64,000 nt of DNA from Streptomyces sp. NBC_00224 (GTDB lineage Bacteria > Actinomycetota > Actinomycetes > Streptomycetales > Streptomycetaceae). Below are positions 39,014-46,580 of the stretch, piece by piece; position 1 is the first letter of the stretch, and every line of letters starts with the position of its first letter. The stretch is taken from the NCBI RefSeq assembly GCF_041435195.1, contig NZ_CP108106.1, positions 6,487,501 through 6,551,500 of the forward strand, given 5' to 3'. The translations under genes and the position numbers were made by a program. The notes under the pieces were generated by a model. That model did not search any database, was not told the origin of the DNA, and saw nothing but the letters and a program-made list of their open reading frames with translations.

Positions 39014-42000
39014 ATGGGACGCGGGGACGGTGACGGGGGGCGGGAGACGCTGGTACGGATCTGCGATCTGGCGGGACGTACCCGGGGCACCGGCTTCGTC
39101 GCCGACGACCGCGGCACCGTGGTCACCAGTCACGAGGTGGTGGACGGGCTCACCCGGGTGGTGCTGCACGCGCCCGGCGAGCGCACCTGCCTCGCCGAGG
39201 TCGACGCGGTCACCCCGCTGCCGGAGGCCGGACTCGCCCTGGTGCGCACCGAGGGGCTGGGGGTGCGGCCGCTGCCCGTCGCCGCCCGGGAGTCGGTCGC
39301 CGCGGGCACGTACGTGCGGATCGCCGCGCACGGCTGGCGCGAGGCGCGGGTGCTCGGCGAGTCGCCCGTCACCTACACCGCCACCGACCGCTTCCACCTC
39401 CTCGGCTCCGCCCTGGAGCTGGCGATCGGCACCGAGGGCGCCGACGCGCTGCGGCTCGGCGGCGAGGCGGCGGGCGGGCCGGTCCTGGACGCGGCGACCG
39501 GTGCGGTGCTCGGGGTGCTCGCCACCGCGCTGCACGCGGCGCACCGGGCGGCCGGGTTCGCGGTGCCGCTGCGGCCCGACGGGGGCCCGCTCGAAGAGCT
39601 GCTGCGGCGCAACGCGGCGACCGTGCCGGGGTACGGCGAGGACCTGAACCTGGCGGGCGCGCTCCAGCTCACCGCGACCTCGGTGGGCTCGGCCGGCGGG
39701 CCGGACGTCCGGCAGGACCCGGTCGAACGGCGGCTCACCGTACGGCACTTCACGGACTTCGCGGCCGGGAGCGCCAGTGTGCTCGGCCTGGTCGGGGACC
39801 CCGGCACCGGCCGCACCACCGAGCTCACCGCACTCGCCGCCCGCCGCGCCCGGGGCGCGGAGCCCGCCCCCACGGTGTGGCTGCGCGGCGCGGATCTGCG
39901 CGCGGGCGACGGTTCGGTGGCCGACGCGGTGGCGCGGGCGCTGCGGCAGGCGGGCCGGATCGTGGCGGCCGCGGGCGCCCCCGGCGACATGGAGTGCGCC
40001 ACCCCGGACCGGGTGGCACGGTTGGCCTCGGACGCCGGGCGCCCGCTGCTCGTCCTGCTCGACGGGCCCGAGGAGATGCCGCCCGTCCTCGCGCACCGGC
40101 TGCCCGAGTGGACGGCCGGTACGGCGGCGTGGCTGCGCGAGGCCGGAGCGCGGCTCGTGGTCGCCTGCCGGCCCGAGCACTGGGAGCAGGCCGGGGCGCT
40201 CTTCCCGCCGGACGCGCTGCACCCGGCCGAGGCACCCCGGCTGCCGCACGCCGTGCGGATCGGCGACCTCTCCCGCAAGGAGGCCGCCCGGGTCCGCGAG
40301 CGGTACGGCATCCCGGACGGCGCCCTGGCCGACCGCGCCGGGCGCCATCCGCTGACGCTGCGGCTGATCGCCGAGGTGCGCGACGCGCTGCCGGGCGAGG
40401 TGCCGGGCCGCCCCGGCCGCGAGGACGTCTTCGCGGCCCATCTGGACCTGATGTGCCTGCGCATCGCGGTACGGCTGGCGGCCGCCCGGCGCCCCGCGCT
40501 GCGTGGCACGGCCGTACGACGGCTCGCCGCGCGGGTCGCGGGCCGGGTCCACGAGGCGGCCCGGCGCTGCCTGGGCCCCGGCCAGGGCGAGTTGGACCGC
40601 GAGAACTTCGAGGAGATCTTCCCCTGGCGCACCGGCTGGGCGTCGGCGGTCCTCACCGAGGGCCTGCTGGTCCCGGCGGGCTCCGGCTACCGCTTCGCAC
40701 ACGAGGAGCTGGCCGACTGGCTCCAGGCCGCCCACCTCGACCTGGACGCGGCCCTGCACGCCCTGGTGCACCGCTGGTGCGAGGACGCGCCCACCGCCGC
40801 CGACCGGGCCCCGGCCCGGCTGCCGTCCCGCCCGGGCACCAGCGGGCCGGGCGGGGAGAGCGGCGACGGGGCGGCGTATGTGCCGCCACCGCCGGGTTCG
40901 CGCGCCGCCGCGAACGCGGGCGAGGGTGAGGAACCCGCCGGGCCGCCGCACCCCGGCGTCCCCGACCAGCGGCGCACCCCCCGTCGTGAGGAGGGCAGGC
41001 GCGGGCGGCGGTTCCGGCCGGGGCCGCCGCCGCCCGCACCCGGGACGGAACCCGCGGCCCCGCAGGACGAGCCCCGTACCCTCCCCGTCCCCCGGCACCG
41101 CATCGGCCCCGTCCTGCAGGCCCTGCTGCTCCTCGACCGCGAACACGGGGCCGACCGGCTCGCCCCGCGCCTGGAGAAGCTCGTGGACGCGCTCGGCCGA
41201 CTGGCGGCGGGGCCCGGCGCGGCCGAGCCGGACCGGACGGAGGACGCCTGCTGGTGGGCCGTCCAGCTGCTCGGGCAGACGCTGCTGCGGGTGCCCGAGC
41301 CCCGTCCGTACCTCGGTGTGCTGCGGCTGCTCGCGGACCGGATCAGCGAGCGGTCGGTGCGCGCGGGCGGGCCGGGGCGGCTCGGCGGGCTAGGGGAGTT
41401 CGGGCCGTGGTTCTGGCAGCGGCTGCGGATCGGCGACGACCGCCGGATGGAGCTGATGCGGCGGCTCGTGCCCGCCGACGGGGCGCCGGGCGGGGCGCCG
41501 GAGTGGGAGCGGTACCTGGACGCCGTGGACCGGCGGCTCGCGGCCGAGCCCCGGAGCGTACAGCCGCTGCTGTGCCGGTGGTTCACCGACGAGCGGCCGC
41601 TGCCCGCGCCGCCGGGCAGCGAGATGCGCCCGACCGTCGCCGGTGCCGCGCAGGCCTTGCTCTACGCCCGCCGCTCGCTGGCCATCGACGACCTCACCGA
41701 GGCGCTGGTCACCACCGCGCACGCCCGCGCCGACGAACTCCTGGACGCGCTCGCCGAGGACGAGCCGTCCGCGCTCTGCCGGGCCGTGGACCGCTGGGCC
41801 CACGACGACCGGCCCGAACGCCGGGTGGCGGCCGCCGCGTACGGGCCGCGCGTCGCGCCGTACGTCACCACCGGCGCCGACCGCGACCTGCTGCGCTACG
41901 CCGCGCTCGCCCTGCTCGCCCGGTCCGCCGACACCCCCCTGCACGGCGCCGCGCTCGGTCTGCTCATCCGCGACCCGCGCACCCGTACCCGCTACCTCGA

Positions 42001-42778
42001 CAAGACGCTCGCGCGGTACGCGGGCGGCGATCCCCGGCTGCCCGCCGCCGCGCTCGTCGCCGCCCTCACCACCCACCCCGAGCCGGTGCTCGCCGCCTTC
42101 CAGACGCGCCTCGACCAGCCCGGGGACGCCGGGGCCGAGGTGCTGGAGGCGCTCGCCGAGATCAACACGCCCGCGCTCGCCCGCCGCGCGGCCGCCCTGG
42201 TCCGCGGCTATCTGGACCGCCACCCCGAGGGCGCGGCCCACGCCGCCGCGTTCGTGGAGCGGCGCCTGGAGTACGGACCGGCCGCGAGGGCCGTGCTCTT
42301 CCCGCTGGTCACGTCCGTACTGCGGGGCTGCTCGCCGCAGGTGCGGCAGGAGCTGGCGCCGGTGCTCGCGGCGCCCGGCAGCCGCACCTCGCGCCCCCTG
42401 CGGGCCGAGCTCCTGGACGTACTCCTCGAATTCGAGCGGTACGAGTCGCGGGACCCGGCGGTGCTGCACGCCCTGCTGAGGGCCGCGGCGCTGGGGGCCG
42501 AGGCGCGCCCCGAGGCGCGCACCCGCGACCTGGTCCACCGCACCGGGCTGCTCCTGGTGCGCACCCCCGAAGGGGCCTCCTGCTTCGACCGCCGGGTCGT
42601 CGAGCTGGCCAGGGAAGTACCGGAATTCGCCGTTCAGGTGGCGGGCTGGCTGGTCCAGGCACCGCACGAGTGGTCGGCCGTGATCGGGCCGAGCGCCCGC
42701 CGTACGGTCGAGACGCTTGCGGTGCCCATGCCGATGCGGGCCGAGCACGCCGGGCATGGCAGTCTTAGACCTGTGTGA
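39014..42778 (+). CDS. Trypsin-like / P-loop NTPase / repeat multidomain protein
   Basis: 1254 residues. Residues 1-200 look like a trypsin-fold domain (GTGFVADDRGTVVTSHEVV, GYGVLG-like strands, AVLGVLATALHAAHRAAGFAVPL), but the usual G-x-S-G-G-P appears as GGEAAGGP, so the serine is missing. A P-loop domain follows: GLVGDPGTGRTTEL (about 258-271, Arg in place of the usual Lys) and Walker B PLLVLLDGPEE. Next come a winged-helix-like part (FEEIFPWRTGWASAVLTEGL), a Pro/Gly/Arg-rich linker (about 600-690), and about 550 helical residues resembling HEAT-type repeats. The layout is STAND/NACHT-like. It lies between truB and ribF on the same strand, with its own upstream terminator. Function unknown. 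Confidence 0.75.
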   Translation: MGRGDGDGGRETLVRICDLAGRTRGTGFVADDRGTVVTSHEVVDGLTRVVLHAPGERTCLAEVDAVTPLPEAGLALVRTEGLGVRPLPVAARESVAAGTYVRIAAHGWREARVLGESPVTYTATDRFHLLGSALELAIGTEGADALRLGGEAAGGPVLDAATGAVLGVLATALHAAHRAAGFAVPLRPDGGPLEELLRRNAATVPGYGEDLNLAGALQLTATSVGSAGGPDVRQDPVERRLTVRHFTDFAAGSASVLGLVGDPGTGRTTELTALAARRARGAEPAPTVWLRGADLRAGDGSVADAVARALRQAGRIVAAAGAPGDMECATPDRVARLASDAGRPLLVLLDGPEEMPPVLAHRLPEWTAGTAAWLREAGARLVVACRPEHWEQAGALFPPDALHPAEAPRLPHAVRIGDLSRKEAARVRERYGIPDGALADRAGRHPLTLRLIAEVRDALPGEVPGRPGREDVFAAHLDLMCLRIAVRLAAARRPALRGTAVRRLAARVAGRVHEAARRCLGPGQGELDRENFEEIFPWRTGWASAVLTEGLLVPAGSGYRFAHEELADWLQAAHLDLDAALHALVHRWCEDAPTAADRAPARLPSRPGTSGPGGESGDGAAYVPPPPGSRAAANAGEGEEPAGPPHPGVPDQRRTPRREEGRRGRRFRPGPPPPAPGTEPAAPQDEPRTLPVPRHRIGPVLQALLLLDREHGADRLAPRLEKLVDALGRLAAGPGAAEPDRTEDACWWAVQLLGQTLLRVPEPRPYLGVLRLLADRISERSVRAGGPGRLGGLGEFGPWFWQRLRIGDDRRMELMRRLVPADGAPGGAPEWERYLDAVDRRLAAEPRSVQPLLCRWFTDERPLPAPPGSEMRPTVAGAAQALLYARRSLAIDDLTEALVTTAHARADELLDALAEDEPSALCRAVDRWAHDDRPERRVAAAAYGPRVAPYVTTGADRDLLRYAALALLARSADTPLHGAALGLLIRDPRTRTRYLDKTLARYAGGDPRLPAAALVAALTTHPEPVLAAFQTRLDQPGDAGAEVLEALAEINTPALARRAAALVRGYLDRHPEGAAHAAAFVERRLEYGPAARAVLFPLVTSVLRGCSPQVRQELAPVLAAPGSRTSRPLRAELLDVLLEFERYESRDPAVLHALLRAAALGAEARPEARTRDLVHRTGLLLVRTPEGASCFDRRVVELAREVPEFAVQVAGWLVQAPHEWSAVIGPSARRTVETLAVPMPMRAEHAGHGSLRPV

Positions 42779-42841
42779 GAGGCCTACTCTCAGGTACACG
42801 GGTTCGGTTTTCGGGCGAGTTTCGGGCGAGGAGCGGTCACA

Positions 42842-43798
42842 GTGCAGCGCTGGCGTGGCTTGGAGGACATTCCCCAGGACTGGGGACGCAGCGTCGTCAC
42901 CATCGGCTCCTACGACGGGGTGCACCGCGGTCATCAGGTGATCATCGGGCGGGCCGTGGAGCGCGCCCGCGAGCTGGGCATCCCGTCGGTCGTGGTGACC
43001 TTCGACCCGCACCCCAGCGAGGTCGTGCGCCCCGGCAGCCACCCGCCGCTGCTCGCCCCGCACCACCGGCGCGCCGAGCTGATGGCGGGCCTCGGCGTGG
43101 ACGCGCTGCTCATCCTCCCCTTCACCAGCGAGTTCTCGAAGCTGTCGCCGGCCGAGTTCGTGGTCAAGGCGCTCGTCGACAAGCTGCACGCGCGCGTGGT
43201 CGTCGAGGGCCCCAACTTCCGCTTCGGCCACAAGGCGGCCGGCAACGTGGAGTTCCTGGCCGAGCTGGGCGAGACGTACGACTACGAGGTGGACGTCATC
43301 GACCTCTTCGTCAGCGGCGAGGCGGGCGGCGGGCAGCCGTTCTCCTCGACCCTGACCCGGCGTCTGGTCGGCGAGGGCGACGTGGAGGGCGCGGCCGAGA
43401 TCCTGGGCCGCCCGCACCGGGTCGAGGGTGTCGTGGTGCGCGGCGCGCAGCGCGGCCGCGAGCTGGGCTACCCGACGGCGAACGTGGAGACCCTGCCGCA
43501 CACCGCGATCCCCGCGGACGGCGTGTACGCGGGCTGGCTCACGGCCGACGGCGAGCGGATGCCCGCCGCGATCTCGGTCGGCACCAACCCGCAGTTCGAC
43601 GGCACCGAGCGCACGGTCGAGGCGTACGCGATCGACCGCGTCGGGCTCGATCTGTACGGGCTGCACGTCGGCGTCGACTTCCTCGCGTATGTGCGCGGGC
43701 AGGAGAAGTTCGAGTCGATCGAGGCGCTGCTCGAAGCGATCGCACGCGATGTGAAGCGCTCGACCGAGCTGATCGAGGCGTACGAGGCACGCGCCTGA
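42842..43798 (+). CDS. ribF: Bifunctional riboflavin kinase / FAD synthetase
   Basis: 318 residues from GTG 42842 (GCGAGGAGC upstream). The N-terminal FMN adenylyltransferase domain has the nucleotidyltransferase motif TIGSYDGVHRGHQ and VTFDPHPSEV; the C-terminal riboflavin kinase domain has RGRELGYPTANVE and SVGTNPQF. It makes FMN from riboflavin and FAD from FMN. It is 63 bp after the NTPase gene and immediately followed by a half-copy of the dispersed repeat. The expected neighbour rpsO is absent here; the ESX locus follows instead. Confidence 0.96.
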   Translation: MQRWRGLEDIPQDWGRSVVTIGSYDGVHRGHQVIIGRAVERARELGIPSVVVTFDPHPSEVVRPGSHPPLLAPHHRRAELMAGLGVDALLILPFTSEFSKLSPAEFVVKALVDKLHARVVVEGPNFRFGHKAAGNVEFLAELGETYDYEVDVIDLFVSGEAGGGQPFSSTLTRRLVGEGDVEGAAEILGRPHRVEGVVVRGAQRGRELGYPTANVETLPHTAIPADGVYAGWLTADGERMPAAISVGTNPQFDGTERTVEAYAIDRVGLDLYGLHVGVDFLAYVRGQEKFESIEALLEAIARDVKRSTELIEAYEARA

Positions 43799-43812
43799 TC
43801 AGCCGCGTCCGG

Positions 43813-43870
43813 TAGGGGCGCGGGGAACTGCGCGACCGGCCACGCACGGTCCGCGGCCGAATCACCGCAT
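43813..43870. repeat. Dispersed repeat, single arm
   Basis: TAGGGGCGCGGGGAACTGCG with GCGACCGGCCACGCACGGTC behind it is one arm of the snap-back core; no complementary partner arm is present nearby. It begins about 15 bases after the ribF stop. Confidence 0.8.
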
Positions 43871-43920
43871 CTCCAGCGCAGCGCCTGGCACCAGTCAAAC
43901 GATGGTCAACCAGTGACCAG

Positions 43921-43976
43921 AAACCGCCCAAGACCTGGCATCCATTGACTATGGGTGAAGGCTTTGGGCGGTTTTC
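43921..43976 (+). terminator. Long-loop hairpin with T-tract before the ESX locus
   Basis: AAACCGCCCA (43921-43930) pairs with TGGGCGGTTT (43965-43974), 34-base loop, followed by TCG; the arm AAA/TTT gives a T-tract on both strands. It could end ribF transcription. Confidence 0.5.
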
Positions 43977-44016
43977 GTCGCATTGGCGAACTGGAGCGGC
44001 GCATAGGTTGAGACAC

Positions 44017-44412
44017 GTGGCTGAACCGAACGCGTCCCGGATCCTCGGCATCGTCGGCGTCGACGCGGCCAGGACCGCGCAACCCGGCGTCCCCCCGTAC
44101 CACACACCGGTGTTCGTCCCGGCCCACCCGCGCTATCCGGCCCAGGGCGCCGCCCCGCGCGTCGACTTCGAGCTGCTGAGACCGCCCTCGGGGCCGCCGG
44201 TCCCGGTGGCCTTCAGCACCGTGGCGAAGCTGGTCGACGCGCTCGGCCCCGTGCAGCCCTGGATCGCCGTCTCCATCGGCCCGTTCGCGGAGGCGATGCG
44301 GGAGGCCCGGCTGCCCAAGGTGCGCCTGGACCCGGAGGTGGCGCCGGGCGGCCGCAGATGGCAGCCGGAGGACCTGGAGCGTACCTACGGAGAGAACGGG
44401 GCAGGCGCATGA
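44017..44412 (+). CDS. SAV_915/SseB-like small protein at the ESX border
   Basis: 131 residues from GTG 44017. It contains a central fold with VPVAFSTVAKLVDALGPVQPW and a C-terminal DLERTYGENGAGA, resembling the SAV_915 (SseB-related) family of Streptomyces. SseB-like proteins accompany type VII secretion genes in several actinobacteria. Its stop overlaps the start of the next gene (ATGA at 44409-44412), which is an ESX-like small protein, so it should be counted as part of that operon. No signal peptide or membrane segment. Exact role unknown. Confidence 0.7.
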   Translation: MAEPNASRILGIVGVDAARTAQPGVPPYHTPVFVPAHPRYPAQGAAPRVDFELLRPPSGPPVPVAFSTVAKLVDALGPVQPWIAVSIGPFAEAMREARLPKVRLDPEVAPGGRRWQPEDLERTYGENGAGA

Positions 44413-44699
44413 GCGCCGATGTGAAGATCATCCTGGCCGACCTCGACTCGATGGCGTCGACCTTCCACGAGGAAGCCGGCATCTACCGGGGCATGCACGC
44501 CAACGTGAAGCCCGCGGTGGCCGGTTCCGGCGACGCCGGGTGCGACGCGGCGGTCAAGTCGATGGCCGACCTGATAGCGGGCCTGCACGACAAGCTGTCG
44601 GACCGGCTGGAGGACAACAGCGACAAGGTGAAGTACGCGCACGACTCGATGCAGCGCAACGACATCGATGTGCACGGCCTCTTCGAAGACCTGATGTGA
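44409..44699 (+). CDS. Small helical ESX-associated protein (WXG100-like, no Trp)
   Basis: 96 residues, the size of a WXG100 protein and predicted to be two helices (VKIILADLDSMASTFHEEAG; DAAVKSMADLIAGLHDKLSD) joined by a glycine turn (AGSGDAGC). The defining W-x-G is absent and there is no tryptophan at all; the turn reads GSGDAG. It probably forms a heterodimer with the WEG protein encoded 11 bp downstream, following the usual pairing of small ESX proteins. This partnership is inference. It overlaps the SAV_915-like gene by four bases. Confidence 0.7.
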   Translation: MSADVKIILADLDSMASTFHEEAGIYRGMHANVKPAVAGSGDAGCDAAVKSMADLIAGLHDKLSDRLEDNSDKVKYAHDSMQRNDIDVHGLFEDLM

Positions 44700-44709
44700 A
44701 GGGCGCGCG

Positions 44710-46017
44710 GTGAGCGACAGCTGGGTGGGCGGGGACATCGGCGGCATCCGCGCGATGGGCGACGCCTACAAGAACGCCAAGCACGACCTCGAATCGATCG
44801 TGAAGCCGCTGGGCACGGTCGTCGAGCGGCTGGCCAAGGACGCGGCCTGGGAGGGCGAGGCCGCCGAGTCGTTCCGCGCCAAGTGGAGCGAGGACGCGCT
44901 GACGGCGGGCGGATTCGCGGAGCTGGTCCACGCGACCGGCGAGATCCTCTGCACGCTGGCCGACCATCTCTCGGCCGCCGAGAGCGCGCTGCAGAACGCC
45001 GAGGACGTCGCCGTGAAGGCGGGCGTCCCGATGGGCCCCAAGGGCGTCCCCGGCCAGCTGGTGACCAACAACCCGCCCCATCCCGACGAGCAGAGGGCGA
45101 TCGACGGGCTCACCAACTACGGGGCCGTGCGCACCGACATCCTGCACGCGGCCCAGCAGGCCCGCCTCGACGCCGCCGAGGCGCTCAACAAGCTGTACGA
45201 GGAGGACACTTCGAAGGTGTCCAAGGGCGACAAGGTCACCATCGCCGACTATCTGCGCGGCCTGTACGCGTACGACTCCGAGCGCACCCGGGTCAAGGGC
45301 CACGACGCCGCCACCAAGCTGGACGACGCCAGGAAAGAGGCGGCCGAGGCGAAGAAGGACCTGCGCACCGAGCGCGGTGCGTGGCAGAAGCAGGGGAGGA
45401 CGCTCCCCAAGGACTCCCCGGCCCGGCTCGCCTACAAGGACGCGCTGACCAGGCTCGACGGCCTGGAGACCGACATCGCCCGCGCCGAGCACGGCAGTTC
45501 GGCGCTCCCGTACGACCACGCCCTCAATGTGAAGGTCGGGGACGCGGCGGAAGCGCTGCGGCTGGGCAAGAGCCTGGAGAAGCTGCCGGAGTTCCTCAAG
45601 GAGATCCCGGTCGTGGACGTCGCCGCGGCGAGCGTGTGCGGCCTCATCGAGGCCAAGGACGACCACGACAAGGGCTGGTCGTGGACGCACTCGGTGGTGG
45701 TGGACGGGGGTGCGGCACTGGGCGGGCTCGCGGCCGGCACCGCCGCGGTCGCCCTGGTGGCGAGTTCGGAGATCACCGTGCCGGTGGCCGTGGTCGCCGG
45801 AGTCGGCGGCCTGGTGATCATCGGTACGACGGACCTGCTCGACGAGGCGTTCCACGAGCACTGGAGCGAGGACATCCACGACCACGGCGTGGTCGGCGGC
45901 ATCCTGCACGGCTCCGCCAACGTGGCGTCCGACACCTGGGGGGACGTCAAGCGACTCGGCGGCGATGCCAAGGACGGAGCGAAAAAGGTGTGGCATGGCT
46001 TCACGAGCCTCTTCTGA
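44710..46017 (+). CDS. WXG-domain protein with long C-terminal region (putative ESX substrate)
   Basis: 435 residues from GTG 44710. Residues 1-100 are WXG100-like with W47-E-G49 in DAAWEGEAAESF. A charged helical middle (about 110-270, ARKEAAEAKKDLRTERGAW) follows, then a hydrophobic Gly/Ala/Val region (about 325-375, AALGGLAAGTAAVALVASS) and a short basic tail. The layout, helical WXG head plus membrane-active tail, resembles polymorphic-toxin-type type VII substrates, though no known toxin domain is recognised. The next gene starts inside its 3' end and could encode a partner. Confidence 0.72.
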   Translation: MSDSWVGGDIGGIRAMGDAYKNAKHDLESIVKPLGTVVERLAKDAAWEGEAAESFRAKWSEDALTAGGFAELVHATGEILCTLADHLSAAESALQNAEDVAVKAGVPMGPKGVPGQLVTNNPPHPDEQRAIDGLTNYGAVRTDILHAAQQARLDAAEALNKLYEEDTSKVSKGDKVTIADYLRGLYAYDSERTRVKGHDAATKLDDARKEAAEAKKDLRTERGAWQKQGRTLPKDSPARLAYKDALTRLDGLETDIARAEHGSSALPYDHALNVKVGDAAEALRLGKSLEKLPEFLKEIPVVDVAAASVCGLIEAKDDHDKGWSWTHSVVVDGGAALGGLAAGTAAVALVASSEITVPVAVVAGVGGLVIIGTTDLLDEAFHEHWSEDIHDHGVVGGILHGSANVASDTWGDVKRLGGDAKDGAKKVWHGFTSLF

Positions 46018-46513
46018 GGGCACGACTCCCGCGAAGAGCACGACTCCCGCGAAACTGCCCGTGGTCGGGACCACGTGGTACCGCAGGGGTCCGCGCTACT
46101 GGCTGCGGCGCGCCGGATTCGGCTGTGCGGCCCTGCTGACGGCGGTCCTGGTGTGCGCCGCCGCCGGCGCACTCTTCGACGGCCTGGTCTCCGGGCTGCC
46201 CGACGGCTGGCGCGAGGCCAGTTACGTCGTCGAAGGGGCGGCGGCCGTCGTCGGTCTGGCCTGGGGATGGGTGCGCGGGCGCCGGCAGATCCGCGAGCGG
46301 CTCGCCGACCCGCCCACGCCCGCGCAGAGTTGGGCGCGGCAGCGGGACGCGCGGCGGGGCGCGGCGAGTGGGGTCAGCAGCCGGGGCCTCATGTTGCTCA
46401 TGCTGCCGCTGTTGCCGGCGGTGATGGCGTGGTGGCTGGGCACGATGTGTGCGGCCACGTTCGTCCGCGAGCTGCCCTCCGAGGTCGGCGCCCGCCGCGC
46501 GATGGCCCGCTAG
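45995..46513 (+). CDS. Small membrane protein paired with the WXG-domain protein
   Basis: 172 residues from ATG 45995, overlapping the previous gene by 23 bp in another frame; AAAAAGG lies before the start. Three hydrophobic segments: GFGCAALLTAVLVCAAAGAL, VVEGAAAVVGLAWGWV and LMLLMLPLLPAVMAWWLG. The N-terminal ~35 residues are Thr/Lys/Ser-rich. A gene overlapping a putative toxin-like WXG substrate is often an immunity protein, and a membrane protein would suit a membrane-acting toxin. That is speculation. No domain family is recognised. Confidence 0.65.
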   Translation: MASRASSEGTTPAKSTTPAKLPVVGTTWYRRGPRYWLRRAGFGCAALLTAVLVCAAAGALFDGLVSGLPDGWREASYVVEGAAAVVGLAWGWVRGRRQIRERLADPPTPAQSWARQRDARRGAASGVSSRGLMLLMLPLLPAVMAWWLGTMCAATFVRELPSEVGARRAMAR

Positions 46514-46528
46514 CGCGGGAGAACAGCG

Positions 46529-46567
46529 AAGGGCCCGTGCGGTCGTCACGACCGCACGGGCCCTTTC
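46529..46567. terminator. Bidirectional terminator between the WXG operon and the EspI-like gene
   Basis: 16-bp stem AAGGGCCCGTGCGGTC (46529-46544) with GACCGCACGGGCCCTT (46550-46565), loop GTCAC, A/T-rich on both ends (GAA / TTTC). It lies between convergent genes. Confidence 0.88.
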
Positions 46568-46580
46568 GCGTCTGCCCTGG

